Positions 34,493 to 44,291 are shown, numbered from the stretch's first letter. The stretch: DNA of 64,000 nt from Actinopolymorpha alba DSM 45243 (GCF_000373925.1 NZ_KB892768.1:124001-188000), one strand, 5' to 3'. Made by a program: numbers and translations. Notes: generated by a model from the sequence alone, not told the origin.

Positions 34493-36574
34493 TCAGGCGT
34501 CGATGCGCGACTCGTCCAGCTCGTAGGCGCTCGCGACGAGGAACTCCTTACGGGGCGCGACCTCGTTACCCATCAGCAGGTCGAAGACCCGGTCGGCTTC
34601 CTCGGCTGCCGAGGCGTTGATCCGGCGCAGGGTGCGGTGCCGGGGCTCCATCGTCGTCTCGGCAAGCTGGTCGGCGTCCATCTCCCCCAGCCCCTTGTAG
34701 CGCTGCGGGGGCACCTTCCAGCGCACGCCCCGCTTTTCGAGCTGGACGCAGGTGCGTTGGTACTCCGCGTCGGAGTACGTATAGATGTACTTGTCCTGGC
34801 CCTTCTTGGGGTTGACGAGCTCGATGCGGTGCAACGGCGGCACCGCCGTGTAGACCCGGCCGGCTTCGACAAGTGGCCGCATGTAGCGCCAGAACAACGT
34901 CGTGAGCAGGCACCGGATGTGGGCACCGTCGGAGTCGGCGTCCGCCATGAAGATGATCTTGCCGTAGCGGGCGGCGTCGAGGTCGAACGTCCGGCCCGAG
35001 CCAGCACCCACGACCTGGATGATCGCGGCGCACTCGGCGTTCTTGAGCATGTCGGAGACCGAGGCCTTCTGGACGTTGAGGATCTTGCCCCGGATCGGCA
35101 GCAACGCCTGGAACTCCGAGTTGCGGGCGAGCTTCGCGGTGCCCAGCGCCGAGTCCCCCTCGACGATGAACAGCTCACTGCGCTCACCGTCAGAGGAACG
35201 ACAGTCGGCGAGCTTCGACGGCAGCGCGGAGGATTCGAGCGCGTTCTTACGGCGCTGGGCGTCGCGGTGCTGGCGGGCGGCCACTCTGGCCCGAGCCGCC
35301 GACACGACCTTTTCCAGGACGGCCCTGGCCTGCTGCTTCTCGCCGCGCTTGGTGGAGGTCAGGAACGCCTTGAGCTCCTTCTGCACGACGTTCGCCACGA
35401 TGCGCGAGGCCGCGGGAGTGCCGAGTATCTCCTTGGTCTGGCCCTCGAACTGTGGCTCGGCCTGCCGGACCGTCACCACCGCCGTGAGGCCTTCGAGGAT
35501 GTCGTCCTTGGTGACGTCGGCCTCGTTGGCGCGCAGCAGACGGGACCCCTTGAGCGCGTCGTTGAACGTCCGGGCGAGCGCCCGCTCGAACCCCTGGACG
35601 TGCGTGCCGCCCTTCGTCGTCGCGATGACGTTGACGAACGAACGGATCTCGGATTCGTACCCTGTCCCCCAGCGGACCGCGACGTCAACACTGAGGTCCC
35701 GCTCGACGTCACGCGGCGTGAGGTGGCCCTGGTCGTCCAGCACCGGAACGGTCTCGGTGAAGTGTCCGCCGCCCTCCAACCGGACGACGTCGGTTACCGG
35801 CTGGTCGGAGGCGAGGAACTCGCAGTATTCCGCGATCCCGCCGTCGTGCCGGAAACGCTCCTCCTTGTGCTCCGCCTCGCGCTCGTCGCGCGCGATCACC
35901 TCGATGCCGGGCACCAGGAACGACGTCTGACGGGCGCGGGTGACCAACTCGTCGAAGACGAAGACGGCGTCCTTGGTGAAGATCTGGCGGTCGGGCCAGA
36001 ACCTCTGGCGGGTGCCTGTCACGCCCTTCTTGACCCGGCCGACCTTGTTAATGCCGGAGGCCTTCGCGAATCCGGCCGTCGGGCTGGCCCCGTCGAAGGC
36101 GCCCGGCACGCCTCGCCGGAAACTCATGGCCCAGGTGGCGGGTGAGCGGTCGACCTCGACGTCGAACCGGGCAGACAGCGCGTTGACCACGGAGGCGCCC
36201 ACACCGTGTAGACCGCCGGACGCCGTGTAGGAGACCCCACCGAACTTGCCGCCGGCGTGCAACCGGGTGAAGACCAGCTCAACACCGGACAGTTTGGTGC
36301 GGGGCTCGATGTCGACGGGGATGCCGCGGCCGTTGTCGCGCACCTCGGCGGAGCCGTCGGCATGCAGGATCACCTCGATCAGCGTGCACACACCGGCCAG
36401 CGCCTCGTCGACCGCGTTGTCGATCAGCTCCCACAGGCAGTGCATGAGGCCGCGGGTGTCGGTCGACCCGATGTACATTCCCGGACGCTTGCGCACCGCC
36501 TCCAGGCCCTCGAGCACGGTGAGGTGCCGAGCGGTGTAGCCGGAGTGGTCGAGGTCCGCGGGCCGCGTCGACAA
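34493..36574 (-). CDS. parE: DNA topoisomerase IV subunit B
   Basis: 693-residue ATPase subunit. The GHKL ATP site shows ELIDNAVDEALAG, DNGRGIPVDIEP and TASGGLHGVGASVVNALS. The TOPRIM domain has EGDSALGTAKLARN and MADADSDGAHIRCLL. The C-terminal PPQRYKGLGEMDADQLAETTM motif is universal in GyrB/ParE. The TTG at 36574 is chosen because GGAGAGGAG precedes it and the family N-terminus follows directly; upstream sequence is not conserved. It is convergent toward the parC-lprG-P55 block and shares a promoter region with the DUF7455 gene, an order found near the primary sigma factor in actinobacteria. Confidence 0.95.
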   Translation of the reverse strand: MSTRPADLDHSGYTARHLTVLEGLEAVRKRPGMYIGSTDTRGLMHCLWELIDNAVDEALAGVCTLIEVILHADGSAEVRDNGRGIPVDIEPRTKLSGVELVFTRLHAGGKFGGVSYTASGGLHGVGASVVNALSARFDVEVDRSPATWAMSFRRGVPGAFDGASPTAGFAKASGINKVGRVKKGVTGTRQRFWPDRQIFTKDAVFVFDELVTRARQTSFLVPGIEVIARDEREAEHKEERFRHDGGIAEYCEFLASDQPVTDVVRLEGGGHFTETVPVLDDQGHLTPRDVERDLSVDVAVRWGTGYESEIRSFVNVIATTKGGTHVQGFERALARTFNDALKGSRLLRANEADVTKDDILEGLTAVVTVRQAEPQFEGQTKEILGTPAASRIVANVVQKELKAFLTSTKRGEKQQARAVLEKVVSAARARVAARQHRDAQRRKNALESSALPSKLADCRSSDGERSELFIVEGDSALGTAKLARNSEFQALLPIRGKILNVQKASVSDMLKNAECAAIIQVVGAGSGRTFDLDAARYGKIIFMADADSDGAHIRCLLTTLFWRYMRPLVEAGRVYTAVPPLHRIELVNPKKGQDKYIYTYSDAEYQRTCVQLEKRGVRWKVPPQRYKGLGEMDADQLAETTMEPRHRTLRRINASAAEEADRVFDLLMGNEVAPRKEFLVASAYELDESRIDA

Positions 36575-36938
36575 GACGGCTCCTCTCCGTGGTTGTTTCG
36601 TTCCAATTCGTAAGCAGAGCTCCAGGAATGTGGATCTCTGCCAGGCTGGCGCACTCAGGCTACCCACGCCCGCCGACAGGTGAGTACGCACACGCCGCCC
36701 GGTATTCTGGACCGTGACGTTGACCACACTCACGAGGGTCCAACCTCACACTTCGGACGGCCGGAGGTCCCTTCTTCGAGGCGGTCTGGTCGGGTATCGG
36801 AAACCTGCCGCGGACCTCAGGCGTCATGAAGGGTGAAGTATCGGACGGCACTCCGCACGGATAGCGTCTGGGCGGGAAGAGCCAGCACCTGGTTTGATGT
36901 TGGGAGTTGGAGACCCCGACGATCGGAGAGAAGATCAC
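36575..36938. other. 364-bp divergent promoter region of parE and the DUF7455 gene
   Basis: No open frame with a plausible ribosome site is present. The region must contain outward promoters for both genes. A GTTGACC near 36718 could be a -35 element, but no matched -10 is clear. Confidence 0.5.
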
Positions 36939-37145
36939 GTGACTGCTGCAGTTGCCACACCGCTCTCGGCCGCGGACCGCTGCGACCGCTGTGGAGCCCA
37001 GGCGTATGTCCGGGTGTCCCTGTCGTCCGGCGGTGAGCTGCTGTTCTGCGCCCATCACGGTCGCGAGCATTCAGACAAGCTCCGTGAGGTAGCGATCGAC
37101 ATCCACGACGAGACCAACCGACTCGGGGTGGACACCTCCAGCTGA
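36939..37145 (+). CDS. DUF7455 small zinc-ribbon-like protein
   Basis: 68-residue protein with RCDRCGAQAYVRVSLSSGG then LLFCAHHGREH, a CxxC plus CxxH metal site. The protein is found next to the housekeeping sigma factor and parE in many actinobacteria; the order here is the same. Its function is unknown; a zinc-stabilised fold is likely. GTG 36939 follows GGAGAG. A strong hairpin with a T-run terminates it. Confidence 0.85.
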   Translation: MTAAVATPLSAADRCDRCGAQAYVRVSLSSGGELLFCAHHGREHSDKLREVAIDIHDETNRLGVDTSS

Positions 37146-37209
37146 CATGAGCTGCGGGTGCTGCGTCCCCATGGCGTATCCACCTGAGGCACTTCATAAG
37201 GGCGGATGT

Positions 37210-37245
37210 GCCGGCCATCGACGATGATGGCCGGCCCTTCTGTTT
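37210..37245 (+). terminator. Intrinsic terminator of the DUF7455 gene
   Basis: A perfect 10-bp stem GCCGGCCATC (37210-37219) with its complement (37226-37235), a 6-base loop, and CCTTCTGTTTT directly downstream. It is one of the few terminators here with a real T-run. It can also stop transcription leaving the leftward sigma gene. Confidence 0.8.
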
Positions 37246-37289
37246 TCCGCCCGACTCGCCCCCACTCTGGTCCCCACCGCGTGACGCTC

Positions 37290-38450
37290 CTATTCCAGAA
37301 AGTCGCGCAGCACCTGCGACCGGCTGGGGTGGCGCAGCTTGCTCATCGTCTTGGACTCGATCTGCCGGATCCGCTCCCGCGTCACGCCGTACACCTTGCC
37401 GATCTCGTCCAGAGTCTTCGGCTGCCCGTCACTAAGGCCGTAGCGCAGTGACACGACGCCGGCCTCGCGTTCACTGAGAGTGTCGAGTACGGAGTAGACC
37501 TGCTCCTGGAGGATCCTGAAGGCCACCGCCTCCGCCGGGACGATCGCCTCGGAGTCCTCGATCAGATCACCGAACTCGGAGTCGCCCTCGTCACCCAGCG
37601 GGGTGTGCAGGGAGATCGGCTCGCGGCCGTACTTCTGGACCTCGATGACCTTCTCCGGGGTCATGTCGAGCTCCTTGGCCATCTCCTCCGGCGTCGGCTC
37701 GCGGCCCAGGTCCTGCAACATCTGCCGCTGGACGCGGGCGAGCTTGTTGATGACCTCGACCATGTGCACCGGGATGCGGATCGTGCGGGCCTGGTCAGCC
37801 ATCGCCCGCGTGATCGCCTGCCGGATCCACCACGTCGCGTACGTCGAGAACTTGTACCCCTTGGTGTAGTCGAACTTCTCCACCGCCCGGATCAGACCGA
37901 GGTTGCCCTCCTGGATCAGGTCGAGGAACCCCATCCCGCGGCCGGTGTAGCGCTTGGCGAGCGAGACCACCAGCCGGAGGTTCGCCTCGAGCAGGTGGTT
38001 CTTGGCCTTCCGGCCGTCCTCGGCGATCCACTCCAGCTCGGCCCTGATGCCGTCGGGCGCACCGTCGTTGCCGCCCGCGTCTGAGACCCCTTCGGCCAGC
38101 TTCTCCTCGGCGAACAGTCCCGCCTCGATCCGCTTGGCCAGCTCCACCTCCTGGACGGCGTTGAGCAGCGCGACCTTGCCGATCTGCTTGAGGTAGTCCT
38201 TGACCGGGTCAGCGGTGGCGCCGGCCACGAGCACCTGCTGCTCCGGCTCGTCGGTGTCGTCACCCTCCGACAGCACGAATCCCTCGTCCTCAGCGTCGAG
38301 GTCACTCTCGGCACCCGGTGTCTCGCCAGCCGTCGCCGTGCCAGCCGTCGCGGCGCCTGCTGTCCCGGTCTCCGGTGGGTCGGTCTCGGCTGCGTCGGCC
38401 TCCGGCGCGTCGGCAGAGACTGGGGTCTGGCCGGTGCGTTTGGTGTCCAC
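37290..38450 (-). CDS. Sigma-70 factor, shortened near-copy of the primary sigma factor
   Basis: 386-residue sigma factor. Regions 1.2, 2, 3 and 4 are complete: [74 protein letters not shown] and [19 protein letters not shown]. The promoter-recognising helices match those of the neighbouring larger sigma factor nearly residue for residue. It lacks region 1.1 and the long lysine-rich linker; its N-terminus is instead a Thr/Ala/Glu-rich stretch. Long blocks, such as about 100 bp around 37311-37410 and 38731-38830, look identical in DNA. It is probably a group 2 paralog from recent tandem duplication. GTG 38450 follows AAGGGG. A hairpin separates it from the upstream copy. Confidence 0.93.
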   Translation of the reverse strand: MDTKRTGQTPVSADAPEADAAETDPPETGTAGAATAGTATAGETPGAESDLDAEDEGFVLSEGDDTDEPEQQVLVAGATADPVKDYLKQIGKVALLNAVQEVELAKRIEAGLFAEEKLAEGVSDAGGNDGAPDGIRAELEWIAEDGRKAKNHLLEANLRLVVSLAKRYTGRGMGFLDLIQEGNLGLIRAVEKFDYTKGYKFSTYATWWIRQAITRAMADQARTIRIPVHMVEVINKLARVQRQMLQDLGREPTPEEMAKELDMTPEKVIEVQKYGREPISLHTPLGDEGDSEFGDLIEDSEAIVPAEAVAFRILQEQVYSVLDTLSEREAGVVSLRYGLSDGQPKTLDEIGKVYGVTRERIRQIESKTMSKLRHPSRSQVLRDFLE

Positions 38451-38581
38451 ATGTGCCCCTTCGAGTCATGCCGGCCCGTCCTGCCGGCCTCGGCGAACAA
38501 GCAGCCCCAACAGCTGGTCGTCAGCGAGCAAGCCGATTCTGAGCACGGACACACACGCATCGTGGCGCCCGTCTAACAGAG

Positions 38582-38610
38582 AACCCCGTACTCCGCAGGA
38601 GTACGGGGTT
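38582..38610. terminator. Hairpin between the two tandem sigma genes
   Basis: A perfect 13-bp inverted repeat AACCCCGTACTCC (38582-38594) and its complement (38598-38610) with a 3-base loop. It lies in the 259-bp spacer between the two sigma genes, after another hairpin. It may act as a second terminator or a leader structure of the downstream sigma gene. Confidence 0.6.
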
Positions 38611-38671
38611 ATGGGCTGTCTCAGGAGGCTTCTGAAATTATAGCCGCTCCCAGCCAGCACCAAGATCGTTT

Positions 38672-38704
38672 CGGGCCCACGGCGATCACCTCGCCGTGGG
38701 CCCG
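38672..38704 (-). terminator. Terminator of the primary sigma gene
   Basis: A perfect 14-bp inverted repeat CGGGCCCACGGCGA (38672-38685) and its complement (38691-38704), 5-base loop, begins 6 bp past the stop of the leftward sigma gene. Position and strength fit a terminator, so the two sigma genes may be separately transcribed. Confidence 0.75.
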
Positions 38705-38709
38705 ACCCG

Positions 38710-40299
38710 TCAGTCGAGATAGTCGCGGAGCACCTGCGACCGGCTGGGGTGGCGCAGCTTGCTCATCGTCTTGGACTCGATCTGCCGGATCCGCTCCCGC
38801 GTCACGCCGTACACCTTGCCGATCTCGTCTAAAGTCTTCGGCTGGCCGTCGGTGAGCCCGAAGCGCATGGAGACCACGCCCGCCTCGCGCTCCGACAGCG
38901 TGTCGAGGACCGCGTGCAGCTGCTCCTGCAACAGAGTGAACGACACCGCATCAGCCGGGACGATCGCCTCGGAGTCCTCGATCAGGTCGCCGAACTCGGA
39001 GTCGCCATCCTCACCGAGCGGGGTGTGCAGGGAGATCGGCTCGCGGCCGTACTTCTGGACCTCGATGACCTTCTCCGGGGTCATGTCGAGTTCCTTGGCC
39101 AGCTCCTCCGGCGTGGGCTCGCGACCGAGGTCCTGCAGCATCTGCCGCTGGACGCGGGCGAGCTTGTTGATGACTTCGACCATGTGCACCGGGATGCGGA
39201 TCGTGCGGGCCTGGTCGGCCATCGCGCGGGTGATCGCCTGCCGGATCCACCAGGTGGCGTACGTCGAGAACTTGTAGCCCTTGGTGTAGTCGAACTTCTC
39301 CACCGCCCGGATCAGACCGAGGTTGCCCTCCTGGATCAGGTCGAGGAAGAGCATGCCGCGGCCGGTGTAGCGCTTGGCCAGCGAGACCACCAGCCGGAGG
39401 TTCGCCTCGAGCAGGTGGTTCTTGGCCCTCCGGCCGTCCTCGGCGATCCACTCCAGCTCGGTGAGCATCTCCACCGGCGGCGGCTCGGTCTCGCCGGCGA
39501 GCTTCTCCTCGGCGAACAGACCTGCCTCGATCCGCTTGGCCAGCTCCACCTCCTGCTCGGCGTTGAGCAGAGGAACCTTGCCGATCTGCTTGAGGTAGTC
39601 CTTGACCGGGTCAGCGGTGGCACCGGCCGCCAGGACCTGCTGCTCGGGCTCGTCGGTGTCGTCACCCTCCGAGAGCACGAAACCTTCGTCCTCGAGCTCG
39701 GCCTCGAGTGCGACATCGATCTCGCCGCCCTCGGGATCCGTGCTGGCCTCGGAATCGTCCGCGCCCTTCTTAGCCACCGCCTTCTTGGCTTTGGTGGTGT
39801 TGGCGGCGGCCTTCTTGGCGACCTTGCTGGTTGTTACCTTCTTGGGCGCGCTCTTGACCGCGCCCGACTCCTCCACCGGGTCGGCGACCTCCACCGGCGT
39901 GTCAGCGGTGAGACCTGCGGCGTCGCCGTTGGCGGCGGCCAGGGCCGGCGCCACCTTCGCCGGATCAGCGGCGTCTTTGACGGTCTGCGCGTTGGGGGCG
40001 GAACTCGTGCGCTTGGCCGGAGCGGTCGCACGCTGGGTGACGGCCGCGGCGCGCCTCGACGCGGCGGCCGCAACCCGCTTGCGGGTTGTCTGGGTTGTGG
40101 AGTCGACCGACACGGTCACACCTTCCTCACCGAGGTACCGCAGCAGGTTGACCCACTGGGTCTTGTCGATCCCGACTTCCTCGCACGCGCCACGCACCTC
40201 CTCCGCGGTGACGTGCCCCCGCTGACGTCCCTGCGCGACGAGGCGCTGGACTTCCGGGCTTTCAAGGAGTTGGGCATTCCGGGACGTGCGGGACGACAC
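38710..40299 (-). CDS. rpoD: Primary RNA polymerase sigma factor (HrdB/SigA type)
   Basis: 529-residue housekeeping sigma factor. Region 1.1 lies near the N-terminus (about 15-75, [28 protein letters not shown]). A Lys/Ala-rich low-complexity linker follows ([20 protein letters not shown]), then regions 1.2 to 4 with [41 protein letters not shown] and [21 protein letters not shown]. The GTG at 40299 is chosen by GAGAGGAGGG just before it. Next to it lies a shortened copy of itself and the HhH-GPD repair gene, the usual actinobacterial neighbour. It should direct transcription of most genes in the cell. Confidence 0.95.
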   Translation of the reverse strand: MSSRTSRNAQLLESPEVQRLVAQGRQRGHVTAEEVRGACEEVGIDKTQWVNLLRYLGEEGVTVSVDSTTQTTRKRVAAAASRRAAAVTQRATAPAKRTSSAPNAQTVKDAADPAKVAPALAAANGDAAGLTADTPVEVADPVEESGAVKSAPKKVTTSKVAKKAAANTTKAKKAVAKKGADDSEASTDPEGGEIDVALEAELEDEGFVLSEGDDTDEPEQQVLAAGATADPVKDYLKQIGKVPLLNAEQEVELAKRIEAGLFAEEKLAGETEPPPVEMLTELEWIAEDGRRAKNHLLEANLRLVVSLAKRYTGRGMLFLDLIQEGNLGLIRAVEKFDYTKGYKFSTYATWWIRQAITRAMADQARTIRIPVHMVEVINKLARVQRQMLQDLGREPTPEELAKELDMTPEKVIEVQKYGREPISLHTPLGEDGDSEFGDLIEDSEAIVPADAVSFTLLQEQLHAVLDTLSEREAGVVSMRFGLTDGQPKTLDEIGKVYGVTRERIRQIESKTMSKLRHPSRSQVLRDYLD

Positions 40300-40505
40300 G
40301 ACCCTCCTCTCGTCGTACCTGTGGTGAGAGTGACCGGGACACCGGGCCTTATGCAAGAGAGCATTCTGGCACGTCCCGGCGCAGATGCACGCGCGGCACC
40401 TGCTTGGGGGCGGTCAGGAAGACGTCGCGGCACGAGTGCGCCTCACGATCGGGCCCGGTTGACTCGATGTCCCAGCATACGTCGGCCTCCAAGTGACGCT
40501 CCTTT

Positions 40506-41078
40506 TCAGCGCCCAGCCTTCGCGGCACGCTTCTGCTCCTGCTTGTATGCCCGCACCTTGGCGAGCGAATCCGCGTCGATCACATCAGCCACCGACCGGA
40601 AGACACCGACCTCGCCGTACCCACCTGTCACCCGCGACCAACCCTCGGGACGTACGCCGAACTGCTTGCCCAGGAGCGCAAGGAAGATCGTCGCCTTGAC
40701 CGTGCCATACCCAGGCAGGGCCTTGAGTCGGCGCAGGAGTTCGTCGGCGGTCGCGACGTCAGACCAGATACGGGCGGCATCCCCGTCGTACTCATCAAGG
40801 ACGTACTGCGCCAGCGTCTGGATCCGGCCGGCCATCGCGCCGGGGTAACGATGAACGGCGGGCGGCCCGGTGCAGAGTTTGGCGAACGCGTCCGGGTCGT
40901 AGGCCGCGACGACGGCGGGGTCGAGAGGACCCCCGAGCCGCTCGACGATGACGTAGGGGCCAAGGAAGGCCCGCTCCATCGGGAACTGCTGGTCCAGCAA
41001 CATCGCGGTCAGCAAGGAGAAGGGGTGGTTCTCCAACTCGACGTCGGCCGCGGCGTTGCCGGTGATGCTGATGGCCAT
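40506..41078 (-). CDS. HhH-GPD-type base-excision DNA repair protein
   Basis: 190-residue protein with the helix-hairpin-helix DNA glycosylase fold. The HhH region is LKALPGYGTVKATIFLALLGKQFGV (about 120-145). The N-terminus ISITGNAAADVELENHPFSLLTAMLLDQQFPMERAF is typical of this actinobacterial family. A glycosylase-type catalytic Asp is not clear, so the activity is unproven. It is usually encoded beside the primary sigma factor, as here. ATG 41078 follows GAGGATT. Confidence 0.85.
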   Translation of the reverse strand: MAISITGNAAADVELENHPFSLLTAMLLDQQFPMERAFLGPYVIVERLGGPLDPAVVAAYDPDAFAKLCTGPPAVHRYPGAMAGRIQTLAQYVLDEYDGDAARIWSDVATADELLRRLKALPGYGTVKATIFLALLGKQFGVRPEGWSRVTGGYGEVGVFRSVADVIDADSLAKVRAYKQEQKRAAKAGR

Positions 41079-41146
41079 GGGTCAATCCTCGCTGGTCTCC
41101 TAGGGAAGTCCCAAATCGGACACTCTGCTACCGCGGTCGGGCGTTT

Positions 41147-41533
41147 TCAGGACGACTCCGCCTTCACCGCGAGAACGGGGCAGGGCGCGTCGAGAAGGAC
41201 CCGCTGGGCGTTACTGCCAAGAATGAGTTTTCCGACCGGCGAACGCCTGCGTAGTCCGATCACGATGAAGTCGGCCCGCACCTCGTCGGCGACCGCGATG
41301 AGGTCCTCGGCGGGTTCGAGCCCGTGCGCGCGTTCCCGAACCTCATGCGTGAGATCCTCGCCGGCCAGCTCGCCAAGGACGGCACCCAGAGCCTCGTCTG
41401 CCGCCGGCTCCGACGGGCTCTGCAGGTTGACCACGACGAGCCTGGCTCTTCGCAGCTTCGCCTCGTCGACCGCTCGGCGCAGGGCCGCCTGCCCCTCGGG
41501 CTTGTCGACGTAACCGACGACAATCGCCGTCAT
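41147..41533 (-). CDS. Universal stress protein (UspA family)
   Basis: 128-residue USP fold. The start MTAIVVGYVDKPEGQAALRRAVDEAKLRRARLVVVN is the beta1-alpha1 region. The ATP-type loop appears as VIGLRRRSPVGKLILGSNAQRVLLDAPCPVLAVK, matching G-2x-G-9x-G(S/T), so ATP binding is likely. RBS GGGAGGTGC precedes the ATG at 41533. It is transcribed leftward next to the HhH gene. The ligand and stress role are not specific. Confidence 0.9.
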   Translation of the reverse strand: MTAIVVGYVDKPEGQAALRRAVDEAKLRRARLVVVNLQSPSEPAADEALGAVLGELAGEDLTHEVRERAHGLEPAEDLIAVADEVRADFIVIGLRRRSPVGKLILGSNAQRVLLDAPCPVLAVKAESS

Positions 41534-41649
41534 CAGCGCACCTCCCGCAGACCGGGTTAGCTATAGCGGATCCAAGGCCCGGACGCTACTACAGGTACAC
41601 CTGTGGATGGCGAACGCCGACGATCTCCCGGTCGCGGCAGAGTGCGGGC

Positions 41650-42195
41650 ATGCCCGCCACCCACAGATCGTCACCGCCAGCGTCGACTCATGCGGAGCTC
41701 GCCAACCTGTTCGCCGTCGCGGTCTGGAGGCTGCGCCGCCGCACCCGCCGGCGGCTGTTCGCGGCGACCGCCCACGTCATTCTCCTCCGTGCGGACGGCG
41801 CGCCCACGCGGCCGCCATCTGACGACCTTCTCGCGACCACCACCATGCGGCCGGACCATGCCCTGCGAGTCGACCTGGCGGTCGGCGCGCTCGACCGCGA
41901 GCTCGCGTCCGCCAGGCCGGTGAAGGAAGCGTCTGGCGGGCCGGTGAAGGAAGCGTCTGGCGAGGGTGGCAGCCACTTCGCTGCCACCCTCGCAGCACTA
42001 CTGGTGGTGCGCCCCGGGCCGATGGAGCCGTCCGACGAGGACTTCGGGTGGTGGCGTGCATGGCTCGTCGCCTGCGACATCGTCGGTGTAAGTGCCGGCC
42101 CGGCCTACATCGCCACCCGGATCGGGTGGTTCGACCTCAACGGACCGGGCCACGTGATCGTGCCCCGTCTGCGAGCGCGGCGTAACGGTTTGTGA
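41650..42195 (+). CDS. Hypothetical protein with internal tandem repeat
   Basis: 181 residues with no recognised domain. The N-terminal third has a basic helix WRLRRRTRRRLFAATAHVILL. The middle carries a perfect 24-bp tandem duplication (41915-41938 and 41939-41962) giving PVKEASGG then PVKEASGE. The C-terminal half is Trp-rich (EDFGWWRAWLVACDIVGVSAGPAYIATRIGWF). No ribosome site near the ATG at 41650; a later start is possible. It is convergent with the WhiB gene (41-bp gap). Confidence 0.5.
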   Translation: MPATHRSSPPASTHAELANLFAVAVWRLRRRTRRRLFAATAHVILLRADGAPTRPPSDDLLATTTMRPDHALRVDLAVGALDRELASARPVKEASGGPVKEASGEGGSHFAATLAALLVVRPGPMEPSDEDFGWWRAWLVACDIVGVSAGPAYIATRIGWFDLNGPGHVIVPRLRARRNGL

Positions 42196-42236
42196 CCACG
42201 CCACGGGCCGGGCTGCGGGCATCCGCGGAGGAGCGC

Positions 42237-42548
42237 CTACGCGGCCGGAGAAGCTACCCGGGATCGGCGCTGCGCCAGCCGGCTCGCCTCTGTCGTCCCG
42301 CCCCACACGCCGTAGGTCTCCGGAAGGCTCGTCGCATGCTTCTGGCACTGATCGCGTACTGGGCAGCGGGCACAGATCGCGAGGGCATAGCGCTCGCGAT
42401 CGGTACGCTCGGGCGGTTTCTCCCCCTCTGGGCCGTAGAAAAGGTCCGACGGCTCACTGCGGCAGGCCGCGTGCTCCTGCCAATCCCAGGAACACCCGAC
42501 CATCAACGGACGTCGACCCCCGCGGCCGACGGAGCGCTGGTTGGACAT
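42237..42548 (-). CDS. WhiB-family iron-sulfur transcription regulator
   Basis: 103-residue Wbl protein. The four Fe-S cysteines are C19, C29, C60 and C69 (CSWDWQEHAACR then CARCPVRDQC), with the family turn GVWGGTTE and the basic C-terminus (QRRSR). WhiB proteins bind a 4Fe-4S cluster and work with the primary sigma factor on DNA. The subtype is not assigned. An AGAGAGGGGGCG site precedes the ATG at 42548. Confidence 0.93.
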   Translation of the reverse strand: MSNQRSVGRGGRRPLMVGCSWDWQEHAACRSEPSDLFYGPEGEKPPERTDRERYALAICARCPVRDQCQKHATSLPETYGVWGGTTEASRLAQRRSRVASPAA

Positions 42549-42714
42549 GATCGCCCCCTCTCTGCGGCTTCAGACGCTTTACGCGAGATGACGGTTGCCT
42601 CGGACATGATCAAACTGCGCGGACATGGGTGAATTGCGTTCGGTCGCTCGGCCACGAAACACGAACGGAGACGAGCCCAACCGAACCCGTCGGCAACAGG
42701 ACGTCAACCGAGGA

Positions 42715-44193
42715 TCATTCGACCGGCCAGGTATGGACCGGAGCGTTGGTCGACATGTTCTCGACGTAACGGGACATCATGGCCCGTAGCGTTTCCAGCC
42801 GGGACATTCCTCCGCGGTCGTACAGCCGGTGGAACACCGCTGCCTGCCACTCGGCGCCATTCTGTCCAGACAGGCATCGTTGCTCGATCACGCCGAGAAG
42901 CCGGTCGCGTTGTGTGGCGTCGACTCCCCAGATGTCAAGCCCCTCCTGAGCAAGTGGCAGCAACTTGCGCACCATGAGTTCGGGCACGCCGAGCATTCCG
43001 GACGCCGGCCAGTACTGCTGGGCGCGCAGCCCGAACCGCGCACCACGGAAGAAGTTCTCGGCCGCGGCGTCGAACGACAGCTGTGCCCACACCGGGCGGT
43101 CGTCGTCAGCGAGTCGACGGACGAGCCCGACGAAGAACGCGGCGTTGGCAAGGGTGTCAACGACCGTGGGTCCGGCCGGCAGAACGCGGTTCTCGATCCG
43201 CAGATGTGGGCTGTCGTCCACCACGTCATAGACGGGACGATTCCAGCGGTAGATCGTGCCGTTGTGCAGGCGTAGCTCGGAGAGACCGGGAGTGACGTCG
43301 TGGGCGAGGAGGTCCATGGGATCCTCGTCGTCGCATACCGGAAGCAGGGGTGGGAAGTAGCGAACGTTTTCGGTGAACAGATCGCCCACTGATTCGATCC
43401 AGCGTTCTCCGAACCACACCCGTGGCCGGACCCCCTGCTCCTTGAGCTCGAGACTGCGGGTGTCGATCGCCTGCTCAAAGAGCTTGGTGCGGGTTTCGCG
43501 CCAGAGTTCCTTACCGAGGAAGAACGGCGAGTTGGCGCAGACCGCGACCTGAGGGCCGGCGATCGCCTGTGCGGCGTTCCAGTAAGCGGGGAAGGCTTCT
43601 TGGCTCAGCTGGAGATGAACCTGGGTGCTCGTGCAGGCTGACTCGGGCGCCACCGAGTCGGTCGTGATCGCAAGGGTCTCCTCCCCCTCGATCATGATCT
43701 GGATGTCCTCGCCGCGAGCGAGGATGATCTGGTCGTTGAGAAGTCGGTAACGGGTCCTGGCCGAGAGTGCGTCGAACGTCATGTGCGCGGTCGTCACTGT
43801 CGGGAGGATGCCGACCATCGCCAGGCGGACGCCGTACCTTCTCGCCGTCGCATCGGCTGCGTCGATGCGTGCCCGCAGGTCGTCCTCGAATTCCTTGAAC
43901 GCACTGCCCTCAAGGCGGCGTGGCGCGACATTTACCTCGATGTTGTATTGCGCCAGCTCGGTCTGAAATGCGGGGTCACCCAGGTCATGGAGGAGTTCGG
44001 AGTTGCGCAACGCCGGATCGGCCTTGTGGTCAACGAGGTTGAACTCGATTTCGAAGCCGACAAAGGGTTGACCGACGTCGAACCTACCCTCCTCGAGCAT
44101 CTGGGCGTGTGCCTGTAGGCAGCGACGAAGCTTCTGCCTGAAGCGGGTGCGATCTTCGGGGGTGAAAGTCCGGCGCTCGATGTCCTGACCCAT
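42715..44193 (-). CDS. GCS2-family glutamate-cysteine ligase-like protein
   Basis: 492-residue ATP-dependent carboxylate-amine ligase of the GCS2 type. VGFEIEFNLVD (about 46-56) has the metal-binding acids, TSTQVHLQLSQEAFPAYWNAAQAIAGPQVAV and ANSPFFLGKELWRETRT are substrate and ATP site blocks, and HLRIENRVLPAGPTVVDTLANAAFF is a further family block. It could make gamma-glutamylcysteine, as EgtA does in ergothioneine synthesis, but no egt neighbours are visible, so the name is withheld. ATG 44193 follows GGGAGGAGCGGAG. Confidence 0.85.
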   Translation of the reverse strand: MGQDIERRTFTPEDRTRFRQKLRRCLQAHAQMLEEGRFDVGQPFVGFEIEFNLVDHKADPALRNSELLHDLGDPAFQTELAQYNIEVNVAPRRLEGSAFKEFEDDLRARIDAADATARRYGVRLAMVGILPTVTTAHMTFDALSARTRYRLLNDQIILARGEDIQIMIEGEETLAITTDSVAPESACTSTQVHLQLSQEAFPAYWNAAQAIAGPQVAVCANSPFFLGKELWRETRTKLFEQAIDTRSLELKEQGVRPRVWFGERWIESVGDLFTENVRYFPPLLPVCDDEDPMDLLAHDVTPGLSELRLHNGTIYRWNRPVYDVVDDSPHLRIENRVLPAGPTVVDTLANAAFFVGLVRRLADDDRPVWAQLSFDAAAENFFRGARFGLRAQQYWPASGMLGVPELMVRKLLPLAQEGLDIWGVDATQRDRLLGVIEQRCLSGQNGAEWQAAVFHRLYDRGGMSRLETLRAMMSRYVENMSTNAPVHTWPVE

Positions 44194-44291
44194 CTCCGCT
44201 CCTCCCCAGGAGGCTTGTTGGAGCGTCGCATTGTGACCGGCCACCCGCCAAGGGGGCTGCGGTCACTGTGTTGCCAGAATTCGTCAGAGCT

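Noticed and set aside
36660-37070. Leftward open frame of 136 codons across the DUF7455 gene
   Set aside because: It is antisense to that gene and its promoter, with no ribosome site or domain.
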